Made by a program: the position numbers and the translations under genes. Below are positions 52,748 to 60,650 of a stretch of 63,257 nucleotides of DNA, piece after piece. The DNA is taken from the NCBI GenBank assembly GCA_964510525.1, contig CAZECE010000090.1, forward strand, positions 1-63,257. The letters are read 5' to 3'. The DNA comes from CAZECE01 sp964510525 (lineage in GTDB: Bacteria; Pseudomonadota; Gammaproteobacteria; Pseudomonadales; JANQJO01). Below the pieces are notes generated by a model. The model saw only the letters and a program-made list of their open reading frames with translations. It had not been told where the DNA came from and searched no databases. Position 1 is the first letter of the stretch. The number at the start of each line of letters is the position of its first letter.

Positions 52748-52763
52748 CTGTTTAGCTTTACAG
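52748..52763. promoter_or_regulatory. LexA (SOS) box 1
   Basis: CTGTTTAGCTTTACAG, a perfect CTGT-N8-ACAG site. It covers the -35 hexamer of the lexA promoter and lies 22 bp from the divergent L,D-transpeptidase start. Confidence 0.85.
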
Positions 52764-52785
52764 TATCTTTAAGGCTGTATATTAT
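52757..52785 (+). promoter_or_regulatory. Sigma-70 promoter of lexA
   Basis: TTTACA (52757-52762), 17-bp spacer, TATTAT (52780-52785). LexA box 1 covers the -35 and box 2 covers the -10, so LexA should block RNA polymerase directly. Confidence 0.75.
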
Positions 52786-52790
52786 GCCAG
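52775..52790. promoter_or_regulatory. LexA (SOS) box 2
   Basis: CTGTATATTATGCCAG, CTGT-N8-CCAG, one mismatch from ACAG. It starts 27 bp after the start of box 1 and overlaps the -10 of the lexA promoter. Confidence 0.75.
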
Positions 52791-52925
52791 TCACTTGATT
52801 GAGTTGAGTCTAGTTGTCTCAAATGCCAGTTGGTTGGATTTGAGTGTATTCAATTTTAGTGGGTTCAGTCAGGTGTCAGCGTTTTAAAAGTCCCCATTTT
52901 AAACAATAGGAGGAGGGCACGTCGT

Positions 52926-53528
52926 ATGGATAAGCTTACAGTAAAACAGCAAGTCGTCTTTGATTTCATTTGTTCACATATAGATGAAACCGGTTTCCCT
53001 CCAACGCGAATGGAGATTTCGGATGAGCTGGGGTTTAAATCCCCGAATGCCGCCGAAGACCATTTAAAGGCTTTGGAGAGAAAGGGTGCGATTAAAATTT
53101 TACGCGGCACTTCAAGAGGCATTAGGCTGCTTGGTAAACCACCGGAAGGAGTGCCTTTGGTGGGGCAGGTGGCGGCCGGAGCCCCCATTTTAGCGGAAGA
53201 AAATATCGTGACTTATCATCATGTCTCGCCGACGTTTTTTAACCCCAAGGCGGACTATTTGTTGGAAGTGAAGGGGGTGAGTATGATCAAAGCCGGTATT
53301 TTTGAAGGTGATTTGCTGGCCGTTCATCGGACTCAAGATGTGAAGGATGGTCAGATTGTGGTGGCGCGTATCGAAGATGAAGTTACGGTTAAGCGTTGGC
53401 ATGTGGAAAAAGACATCATTCAACTCTTACCGGAGAATGATGAGTATGCACCAATCTTGGTCGATCCTGGGCGCAAGGACTTTGCGATCGAAGGGGTGGC
53501 TGTTGGGGTGATGCGCAACATTCACTAG
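52926..53528 (+). CDS. lexA: SOS repressor LexA
   Basis: 200 residues. The N-terminal winged helix has PTRMEISDELGFKSPNAAEDHLKALERKGAI. The self-cleavage site Ala-Gly lies in VGQVAAGAPI, the catalytic Ser in GVSMIKAG and the Lys in EVTVKRW, so it should be autocleavable under RecA activation. Start ATG 52926 follows GGAGGAGGG. The promoter carries two LexA boxes, so it is self-repressed. A terminator follows. sulA, the usual neighbour in Pseudomonas relatives, is not adjacent. Confidence 0.97.
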   Translation: MDKLTVKQQVVFDFICSHIDETGFPPTRMEISDELGFKSPNAAEDHLKALERKGAIKILRGTSRGIRLLGKPPEGVPLVGQVAAGAPILAEENIVTYHHVSPTFFNPKADYLLEVKGVSMIKAGIFEGDLLAVHRTQDVKDGQIVVARIEDEVTVKRWHVEKDIIQLLPENDEYAPILVDPGRKDFAIEGVAVGVMRNIH

Positions 53529-53553
53529 CCGTTTAGATTGAAATAAAGAAAAA

Positions 53554-53576
53554 GGGCGCTGAAAGCGCCCTTTTTT
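53554..53576 (+). terminator. Terminator of lexA
   Basis: GGGCGCT (53554-53560), loop GAA, AGCGCCC (53564-53570), then six T. A run of A on the left side would let it also serve the convergent porin gene on the minus strand. Confidence 0.92.
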
Positions 53577-53593
53577 AAACCTGAGACCTTAAA

Positions 53594-54334
53594 TTAAAGA
53601 TCGAAAGTTTTAGACCAAGTTGCTGCAAAGATCAGATCGTCAGCAAAGGCTTCTGTCGTTACAGTTGGAGAAGCGTCTGGATTATCAACGATTTGGCTGG
53701 CAGTCAGAGTCACTTCGTCAGAGACATACAAAGAGATGTCTAAGTGAGTCATGCTGTCATCAGTTGGGTTTGGGAGATCCCAGATACCTAAGGTAACACC
53801 AATCAAGTCAGTACTGTAGCCTAATGCATAGTACATAGAACCTGATACGGTATTGGTTCCATTACCATATGCATCTGCATCAGTAGAGTTTTCACCTTGT
53901 AGGTTGCTAGCAATTTGCAAGCTGGCAGGTCCTGCTGAGAAAGTAAGAATTAATTCTGACAGGTCACCAATATCTTCTGCGGGAGAAGTAGTCTGACCAG
54001 TATTTCTTGGGTAGTTATAATCAATTAACTGAATATCATAACCAAAGCCTTCAACTTCACCAGAAAAACCAACATACAAATCGTATTCTTGGTTACCTGA
54101 AGCGCCTTCAGAAGAAGCCCAGATGCCGCCGTAAAGACCCATATCGTGTGAGTAGTCCAGGCTACCAGAGACTTGTGGGTTGCTGTTGCTTAGGTTTTGT
54201 CCGCGCCATAGGTACATATTGGAAGCTGCAATAGTGCTGGAAACGCCGGCTGACGCAACCATGGGTACAGTTGAAGCAGCGAGCCCCATTGCAACAGCAG
54301 CAGCTAAAGGACTGATTGAAATGCTAGGTTTCAT
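53594..54334 (-). CDS. TorF-family putative porin
   Basis: 246 residues with a signal peptide (hydrophobic LAAAVAMGLAAS, cleavage near SAG). The mature protein fits the TorF/gcw_chp family of putative outer-membrane proteins: VSSTIAASNMYLWRGQNLSNSNPQVSGSLDY, GLYGGIWASSE, GNQEYDLYVGFSGEV and a final barrel strand ending in WSKTFDL. Start ATG follows GGGGGT. Substrate unknown. It ends close to the lexA terminator. Confidence 0.85.
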   Translation of the reverse strand: MKPSISISPLAAAVAMGLAASTVPMVASAGVSSTIAASNMYLWRGQNLSNSNPQVSGSLDYSHDMGLYGGIWASSEGASGNQEYDLYVGFSGEVEGFGYDIQLIDYNYPRNTGQTTSPAEDIGDLSELILTFSAGPASLQIASNLQGENSTDADAYGNGTNTVSGSMYYALGYSTDLIGVTLGIWDLPNPTDDSMTHLDISLYVSDEVTLTASQIVDNPDASPTVTTEAFADDLIFAATWSKTFDL

Positions 54335-54538
54335 TAAGGATTACCCCCAATCGAAAATTATTACGAAATCCAACTCTGTGTTCGTTCCATGAACTTGACT
54401 CACAAAGCCAGGCTAATTGCTCAACAACTCCGTTGCTGAGAGAGCGATAAACATATCAGAAAAAAAATCAGTGCACAAAGTTAAATAGCTGATTTTAGAG
54501 AAGATGGCGGCTTTTTTGATCTATAAGGCCAAAAAAAA

Positions 54539-55477
54539 TCAAAGCCACAGGTGATCGATCAACAAGGCGATAAAAAGTGCGAAAAGATAAATGATGGAAT
54601 AGCCGAACATCTGCATGGCTATTTTGCTTTTGTGAGGCGCTTCTAAAGGCATCCATTTAAGGCGAGTCGCGTAGTAAAGGAAAACGGCATTTAATAATGT
54701 CACGCTAAGAGTGTAAAAAAGTCCGGTCATTTGCGCGATGAAAGGTAAGTAGCTGACGGCGGCTAGCAACCAGGTGTACAGCAAAATACTGGTTTTCGTG
54801 AAATCAATGCCGTGCGTCACGGGCAACATTGGAATTTTAGCTTTTGCATATTCTTCTTTCTTGGCTACCGCTAAGGCCCAGAAATGCGGGGGGGTCCAAA
54901 CGAAGATGATCAGCACCAGCAAGAGCGCATGAGGGTGAATTTCATTGGTGACCGCGGTCCAGCCGAGCAGTGGTGGCAGGGCTCCGGCTAAGCCGCCGAT
55001 CACGATATTCTGTGGTGTGGCCCTTTTTAAATAAAAGGTGTAAATCACGGCATAACCGACCATGCCTGAAAATGTCAGCACGGCAGTGAGTCGGTTAACA
55101 AATACCTCAAGAATGAGAAGTGAGATTAAGCATAAGCCAGTGGCAAAGAGTAGTGCTTTGGTGTTGCCAATTTTACCGGTGGCAACTGGGCGTTTTGACG
55201 TGCGGGCCATCAGAGTATCAATTTTGTGGTCAACCACGTGGTTGATGGCGGCGGCGCCACCCATGGAGAGCGAAATCCCAAAAAGGGCCGTGATAAACAA
55301 ACTCAGAGGAATGGGGTCTAACGTGGCCAAGCGCATGCCAATGACCGTTGTGATCAACATCAATGCGACTACCTTGGGTTTGGTCAGCTCAAGGTAGTCT
55401 CGCCATAAAGAGAGCTCATAAAAAAACTTACTGAGTAAAGATGGTCGATGGAGCTTTACGGAAGGGGTCGTTGCCAC
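54539..55477 (-). CDS. ctaB: Protohaem IX farnesyltransferase (haem O synthase)
   Basis: 312 residues, inner membrane UbiA family prenyltransferase that adds farnesyl to haem B for cytochrome oxidase. The first Asp-rich motif NHVVDHKIDTLMARTSKRP and the second region with KEEYAKAKIPMLPVTHG are intact; nine hydrophobic segments are visible. It follows ctaA on the same strand (77-bp gap). Usual bacterial name cyoE or ctaB; ctaB fits the aa3 oxidase context. Confidence 0.95.
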   Translation of the reverse strand: MATTPSVKLHRPSLLSKFFYELSLWRDYLELTKPKVVALMLITTVIGMRLATLDPIPLSLFITALFGISLSMGGAAAINHVVDHKIDTLMARTSKRPVATGKIGNTKALLFATGLCLISLLILEVFVNRLTAVLTFSGMVGYAVIYTFYLKRATPQNIVIGGLAGALPPLLGWTAVTNEIHPHALLLVLIIFVWTPPHFWALAVAKKEEYAKAKIPMLPVTHGIDFTKTSILLYTWLLAAVSYLPFIAQMTGLFYTLSVTLLNAVFLYYATRLKWMPLEAPHKSKIAMQMFGYSIIYLFALFIALLIDHLWL

Positions 55478-55524
55478 GGTTGAACTCTCTTATATTGATA
55501 TGACTGTATAACTAAGTTAACTCT

Positions 55525-55570
55525 ATTGCGCGTTTAAAATTGCGCGTATAAAGGCTATTGTGCGTTTAAA
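55525..55570. repeat. Three copies of a 14-bp repeat at the end of ctaA
   Basis: ATTGCGCGTTTAAA at 55525-55538, ATTGCGCGTATAAA at 55539-55552, and ATTGTGCGTTTAAA at 55557-55570, the third within the last codons of ctaA and the first two downstream of its stop. Confidence 0.8.
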
Positions 55571-56640
55571 GGTTGTAGCATGGGTTTGGGTTGAGGTGGT
55601 GCTACTTTTTTTGACGGTTGGGTTTCTGTTCTAGAAAAGAGGCTGAGGTTGACCAGAGTCGCAAACAGTAAACAGCCAACCAGGTTGTGCAGTACCGCAA
55701 TTGTGAGGGGCACATTAAACACGACATTACTGATGCCCAGCAGCATTTGTATGCTGAGTAATCCTGCAATCAAGAGCGCCATTTTTTTAAGTAAAATGTT
55801 TTGGGTTTTCCATAAACTGAAAATTAAAATGGATAAAACCAAGGTTGTGATCGCCGCACCAATGCGATGGGTGACATGAATGGTGATTTTGGTGTCTGTA
55901 CCAAGGTGAGGTGCGAACTCATAATCGGCAGTGTTGTGTCCCCAGAGCTGAAAAGCGGACTTTAAATTGATGTGTTCTTGCCAGCCAGCGTTACAAATGG
56001 GTAATTCTGTGCAAACGGCTGCTGCATAGTTGGCTGCTGTCCAGCCTCCTAAAGCGACCTGAGTGATTGTTACTAGGGTGCCAATAAAAAGCATTTTTTT
56101 AAGGTGTTTGGGCATAAATTGCAGCATCTTTAACGCGGGCAATTTTTGCTTAAACACCAGCAGGGCCAGCAAGGTAAAGGTGGTAAAGCCTCCTAATAGA
56201 TGCCCCATCACAACGGTAGGGAATAAACCCATTGTGACTGTCCAAGCTCCTAAAAGCGCTTGGAAAATTACCAGCCCTAACAAAAGTAAAGGGATCGAGC
56301 CGACCTGTTTTTTGGTTTTTGCTGGTAAAGCAAAGCGAAACAAGAACAGCCCCAGGATGAGTAAGCCCAGTGTGCCAGCTAAGTACCGATGAATCATTTC
56401 GTACCAAGCTTTTACAACTTCGAGCGGTCTTTCAGGATGACTGGCGGCGGCTTGCTCTGCTGCGCCTGGGCCGCTGGGTACTAAGAGTTGCCCATAACAC
56501 CCTGGCCAATCAGGGCATCCGAGCCCGGCGTCTTTTAATCGAGTGAGGGCGCCCAGGGTTACCACAGAAAAAGCAAAAATTAATGTAAAGACACTCAGTC
56601 GTTGAAACCAAAGCTGACTCCTTGACGCAGGGTTCGACAT
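55555..56640 (-). CDS. ctaA: Haem A synthase CtaA
   Basis: 361 residues, COX15/CtaA family inner membrane oxidase that converts haem O to haem A. It has the N-terminal GALTRLKDAGLGCPDWPGCYGQ, His-containing helices such as MIHRYLAGTLG and ITIHVTHRIGAAI, and about eight membrane segments. The C-terminal tail is Gln/Pro-rich. Together with ctaB it serves the aa3 oxidase at the right end of the window. Confidence 0.95.
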   Translation of the reverse strand: MSNPASRSQLWFQRLSVFTLIFAFSVVTLGALTRLKDAGLGCPDWPGCYGQLLVPSGPGAAEQAAASHPERPLEVVKAWYEMIHRYLAGTLGLLILGLFLFRFALPAKTKKQVGSIPLLLLGLVIFQALLGAWTVTMGLFPTVVMGHLLGGFTTFTLLALLVFKQKLPALKMLQFMPKHLKKMLFIGTLVTITQVALGGWTAANYAAAVCTELPICNAGWQEHINLKSAFQLWGHNTADYEFAPHLGTDTKITIHVTHRIGAAITTLVLSILIFSLWKTQNILLKKMALLIAGLLSIQMLLGISNVVFNVPLTIAVLHNLVGCLLFATLVNLSLFSRTETQPSKKVAPPQPKPMLQPLNAQ

Positions 56641-56707
56641 GATATCGGGCCTCTTGGTGTAAATGTAATTCAGTTGCTGTTAAGAACTTTGATATCTGAA
56701 ACTGGGG

Positions 56708-57385
56708 TCAGCCTATTCGAGATACTTTCAGCAAATACTTTAAATCTTGTAATATTTTTTTACCGGCCAAAATGGCTTCTCGCTCATTTTCATAAGCAGG
56801 GTACTTCAGCATGGCTTGGTTCATGGGGTCGATTAACCAGACAAAAGCATGATCATTTGTAATAGTGGCCAGTTCGTCATTAGCTGAACCGACTTCAATC
56901 CGCTTCATATTGGGAAAGGTGGTGGTTAATAGGTCATTGAATTCTGAATTCAGTGAATTTTGATAAAAGAGGGCGCGTTTGATGCGCTTTTGGTTGGGAC
57001 CTAGTGCCTTGTGAACTTGTCGCATTTGCATCAATGCGTTTTTACAACTGTCTGTGCATTCAGTTGGCGCATGAAAGACCAATGTCCAGGTATGCTCAGG
57101 AGAAGCAGACGTGGCTTTTAAGGAAGACAGCGATAATGAGTTAAGATCGAGCGGGGGGGTCACCAGTTCACCTTGGACTTTGCTGCCCAGACTTTTCCAA
57201 GCCCCACTGTTCAATAAAAAGTTAGCCACGAAGGCTGGAATCAGGAAAAGGCTTAAGATGGCCAATAAGGTTGCTCGAGATTTGAACTTTTTAGAGCGTT
57301 TTGCTCTGTTTTCTAGATTCGATGTCAAAGTGCTATCCATTGGCGAGTCAGTCAGGTTTGTTCTTGGTGATGGGCTGAAATCCAT
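56708..57385 (-). CDS. Membrane-anchored SCO/thioredoxin-like protein of the oxidase cluster
   Basis: 225 residues; one N-terminal membrane helix (about 45-65) after a basic Ser/Arg-rich start (Met16 is an alternative start), then a periplasmic domain with WTLVFHAPTECTDSCKNAL, a Cys-x3-Cys pair in a thioredoxin-like setting, and DHAFVWLIDPMNQAMLKYP. The pattern recalls SCO copper chaperones, though the fold is only inferred. In related bacteria a protein of this kind lies between SURF1 and ctaA in oxidase clusters, as it does here; it probably helps assemble the oxidase. Confidence 0.75.
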   Translation of the reverse strand: MDFSPSPRTNLTDSPMDSTLTSNLENRAKRSKKFKSRATLLAILSLFLIPAFVANFLLNSGAWKSLGSKVQGELVTPPLDLNSLSLSSLKATSASPEHTWTLVFHAPTECTDSCKNALMQMRQVHKALGPNQKRIKRALFYQNSLNSEFNDLLTTTFPNMKRIEVGSANDELATITNDHAFVWLIDPMNQAMLKYPAYENEREAILAGKKILQDLKYLLKVSRIG

Positions 57386-57514
57386 TAAATAAGGGCAAAA
57401 TATAATCTTTTTTTACTGAAATTTAAACCATTATTGAGACCTCTGAGTCGATAATCTTATCTATCCTTATGTATAAGTCAGTAGTTTCAGTACGTGTGTG
57501 TATACGGAGTCATT

Positions 57515-59554
57515 TTGCAATCATTTCCTTGGTTAGGGCGATTACAGGAAGCCGCGTTGGTAGTGGATCAAAATGGAAACATTTTATTCCATAACGCGGT
57601 TTTGTTGCGCATGGTAGACGCCGAAGACCAAGATTTTATTGGTTGCTCCATCATCGATGTCGTACCAGGTTTAAAGCCTTTGTTTAAATTCCCCTTGGCG
57701 CCGCAATTAAAGTCTCAGGCTCAAGTGGATGGTTTGATTGAGGTCAATGGTCGTCGCTTGAACTGTTTTTTGTATCCCGAAATTGTCAAAGGGGATGCGA
57801 CAAGAAGCCTTATTTTGATTGGCCTTGAACAAGCCGATCAAATGTTTCAATCCGTTTTGGACAGTATCCCTTCTCGAGTTTTCTGGAAAAACCGAGAATT
57901 ACATTACGAAGGCTGCAACCAATTGTTTGCGATGGATGCTGGAGTGGGAAAATCAGCCAATATTATTGGAAAAACCGATTTTGATTTGGCTTGGACGCCA
58001 GAGCAAGCGCAACAATTTCGCAGCGATGATCTGGAGGTTATTCAAACAGGGGTATCCAAGTTGGATTATGAGGAGCTGCAAAACCACCCTGATGGAGGCA
58101 CTTATTGGTTACAGACGTGCAAAATCCCACTCAGAGACAGCGCTGGAAATGTCATGGGGGTGATAGGCACTTATACTGACATTACGGAGCGAAAAGCCTA
58201 TCAGCAAGAAATGGAGTATCAAGCGTACCACGATTCGCTAACGGGATTGCCAAATCGCAGGCAGTTAACTCGAGAGCTCGGTGATTTGATGGGAAAGACG
58301 AGGACTGGGGTTTCGGCGCTATTTTTTGTTGATTTGGATTACTTTAAAACCGTTAACGATACTCTAGGGCATCAATTGGGTGATCAAATCCTGAAGCAGG
58401 TGGCGGCTCGAATCTGCTCTGTCGTTGGTGATAAGGCATTAGTTTGCCGTTTGGGAGGCGATGAGTTTGGTATTTTGAGTGGTGCACGTGTTGTGGATGG
58501 TGATGTTCAAGAAATGTTAGAACAATGCAATGCAACTCAAATTGCGAAAGATCTCATTTTATCGTTGATGCTGCCTTTTAAGGTTGAGCACCATACGGTG
58601 TCACTCGGAGCCAGTATCGGGATTAGCTTGATCGCATCCAGAGACAGTGACGGGCATGAAAAACTCCGCCAAGCGGATATTGCTATGTTTGTTGCCAAAG
58701 AAAAGGGGCGTAATCAATTTTGTTTTTATACCCCTGAGCTGGGTGAACGCATCTCTGGTAAACATGATTTACAAATACAGTTAAAACAAGCCATCAAAAA
58801 TCAGGAGCTGGCCGTTTATTTTCAGCCACAACTGAATGCAAATCATGAAGTGATTGGCGCGGAGGCTTTGGTCCGCTGGTTTCACCCTGAAGTGGGGTAT
58901 ATTCCACCGAATACCTTTATTACTATTGCGGAGCAGACCGGGCAAATTTATTCAATCGGACAGTGGGTAATGGCCGAGTCGTTCCGGATGCTCAAAGAAT
59001 GGCGAAAAAAACTGCCTGAAGACTCGCCTTTTATCCTGGCCATGAATGTGAGCCCTAAGCAGTTTGAGCAACAAGATTTCATTGCCAATGTGCAGCGGAT
59101 GTTAGTGAAATTCGATTTGGAGCCTCGTTGGATCCAACTTGAAATAACGGAAAGTTTGCTGGTTGTAAATGCGGTTGAGGTTGAGGCAAAACTCAACTCT
59201 TTGCGACGATTGGGCTTTACAGTAGCGATTGATGATTTTGGTACGGGCTTTTCCTCGTTAAGCTATTTAGCCAAACTGCCATTAGATAAGTTGAAGATTG
59301 ATAAAAGTTTTATCTGTGATATTAAAAGCGATACGAAATGCGCCACCATCGTTGAAACCATTATCTTAATGGCCGAAAAGCTTGGGCTGTCAGTGATCGC
59401 TGAGGGTGTTGAAACCATGGCGCAACGCGCTTTTCTGTTGGATCATGGGTGTCAGGAGTTTCAAGGGTATCTGTATTCCCCGGCGATTGAGCATGATGCC
59501 TTTGAGCAGCTGCTACTGGGTAAAAATATCGTACCGCAACAAAAAGCCAGCTAA
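57515..59554 (+). CDS. PAS-GGDEF-EAL c-di-GMP turnover protein
   Basis: About 679 residues from TTG 57515, which has GGAG five bases upstream (57506-57509); a GTG at 57494 is in frame but lacks such a site. Soluble. PAS-type sensor region at about residues 5-110, a second PAS (about 118-230; SVLDSIPSRVFWKNRELHYEG, then TDITERK), a GGDEF domain with intact GGDEF near residues 314-318, and an EAL domain with EALVRW near 450-455 and DDFGTGFSSL and EGVET motifs intact. It could both make and degrade c-di-GMP, depending on signal. The gene sits on the plus strand inside the oxidase cluster, and its stop overlaps the SURF1 stop. Confidence 0.92.
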   Translation: MQSFPWLGRLQEAALVVDQNGNILFHNAVLLRMVDAEDQDFIGCSIIDVVPGLKPLFKFPLAPQLKSQAQVDGLIEVNGRRLNCFLYPEIVKGDATRSLILIGLEQADQMFQSVLDSIPSRVFWKNRELHYEGCNQLFAMDAGVGKSANIIGKTDFDLAWTPEQAQQFRSDDLEVIQTGVSKLDYEELQNHPDGGTYWLQTCKIPLRDSAGNVMGVIGTYTDITERKAYQQEMEYQAYHDSLTGLPNRRQLTRELGDLMGKTRTGVSALFFVDLDYFKTVNDTLGHQLGDQILKQVAARICSVVGDKALVCRLGGDEFGILSGARVVDGDVQEMLEQCNATQIAKDLILSLMLPFKVEHHTVSLGASIGISLIASRDSDGHEKLRQADIAMFVAKEKGRNQFCFYTPELGERISGKHDLQIQLKQAIKNQELAVYFQPQLNANHEVIGAEALVRWFHPEVGYIPPNTFITIAEQTGQIYSIGQWVMAESFRMLKEWRKKLPEDSPFILAMNVSPKQFEQQDFIANVQRMLVKFDLEPRWIQLEITESLLVVNAVEVEAKLNSLRRLGFTVAIDDFGTGFSSLSYLAKLPLDKLKIDKSFICDIKSDTKCATIVETIILMAEKLGLSVIAEGVETMAQRAFLLDHGCQEFQGYLYSPAIEHDAFEQLLLGKNIVPQQKAS

Positions 59555-60375
59555 GATTTTAGATTGGATTTAACGCTTTGAAATCCATAAATGCCAATGA
59601 GGATCAGGGCAAAGCACCACCATTGAAAAGCATAGCCGAGGTGTTTGTCGGCGCTGATGCCAATTTCTTTGAGAGGCGCCCATTTGTTTATTATCGGGGC
59701 ACCAAGTTGTATCTCTGGAACGCTTTGAGCGTATCTTAAAATAAAAGGGTAAAGGTTAAACTGAAAGTCTTGGCTGAGGTACTGAAGATCTAAGTTTGGC
59801 AGTATCAAATGAGAGGATGATTCCCAAAGGCCTTTGTCATTGAGGGTAAATAAGCCAGATGGTGGTACATGATAGCGGCCTGTCAGAGTGAGTGGTTTCG
59901 AAGGCAGTGTCACGCTGGGATAAGGGGTCCGTTGATTATTGATAAAAGGGTGCCACCCTAGATTCACCACCAGGTGAGGGCCGATACCATCGTCATGATC
60001 ATCAAAAAAACCGAGAACTTCATAGCCGGCTTGACCATTTTGAATTCGGTTATCCAATAAAATATGTTTTTGAAATAAAAATTGACCTTGCACATGGCCG
60101 TGAGAATCATTTAAACCTTGGAAGACCTTGTTATAATGTTGATCAGCTTCACTTAAAGTGAACGGTTTTTCTGTGCTTAAACGGTTTAAACGGTCGATCT
60201 CAAGCTCGAGCAGCTGACGCTGTTTGGCTTTGTTGAATTGCCATTGGCCAAGCGAGAGAAAGACGCAAAAGAGAAGAATAAAGCACAGTAATAAAAACCA
60301 GGAAGATTGAAATTGCCAGGGGCCGAGGTAAAGCGTGAAGAGACGTTTTTTGGGTGGCTGTGGCAGATGAGTCAT
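59551..60375 (-). CDS. SURF1 family cytochrome oxidase assembly protein
   Basis: 274 residues, two membrane helices (about 25-47 and 250-268) around a periplasmic domain; marks QWQFNKAKQRQLLE, GQFLFQKHILLDNRIQNGQAGYEV and VNLGWHPF, with the C-terminal HLGYAFQWWCFALILIGIYGF. It helps insert haem A into subunit I of the aa3 oxidase. It converges with the GGDEF-EAL gene; the stop codons overlap by two bases. Confidence 0.92.
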   Translation of the reverse strand: MTHLPQPPKKRLFTLYLGPWQFQSSWFLLLCFILLFCVFLSLGQWQFNKAKQRQLLELEIDRLNRLSTEKPFTLSEADQHYNKVFQGLNDSHGHVQGQFLFQKHILLDNRIQNGQAGYEVLGFFDDHDDGIGPHLVVNLGWHPFINNQRTPYPSVTLPSKPLTLTGRYHVPPSGLFTLNDKGLWESSSHLILPNLDLQYLSQDFQFNLYPFILRYAQSVPEIQLGAPIINKWAPLKEIGISADKHLGYAFQWWCFALILIGIYGFQSVKSNLKS

Positions 60376-60419
60376 AGGTGATGGGATTTAAAAAGCAAAC
60401 TCAAATCGAGATCAATGTC

Positions 60420-60623
60420 ATGTTTAAAATTATCGTGTTTATATTATTTGCCTTCATCGTTTTTAATTTATTCAGTGGGCTGTTTTATTTGGTAAAGAAG
60501 GAAGGTGATTCGAAAAAAATGGTTCGGTCTTTATCGTGGCGAGTGGGCTTGTCGGTGGCTTTGGTTGTCTTTTTGATTATAAGTGCCGCGATGGGGTGGA
60601 TATCACCCCACGCTTTGGCTTGA
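60420..60623 (+). CDS. DUF2909 twin-transmembrane protein
   Basis: About 67 residues from ATG 60420 (a longer frame from 60378 is less likely). Two membrane helices (about 3-23 and 42-62) separated by a short basic loop LVKKEGDSKKMVRSLSWR, as in the DUF2909 family that accompanies cytochrome oxidase genes in gammaproteobacteria. Here it is on the opposite strand to its neighbours. Role unknown. Confidence 0.8.
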   Translation: MFKIIVFILFAFIVFNLFSGLFYLVKKEGDSKKMVRSLSWRVGLSVALVVFLIISAAMGWISPHALA

Positions 60624-60650
60624 TATTGAACGTTGAGAAATAAATAGGTT

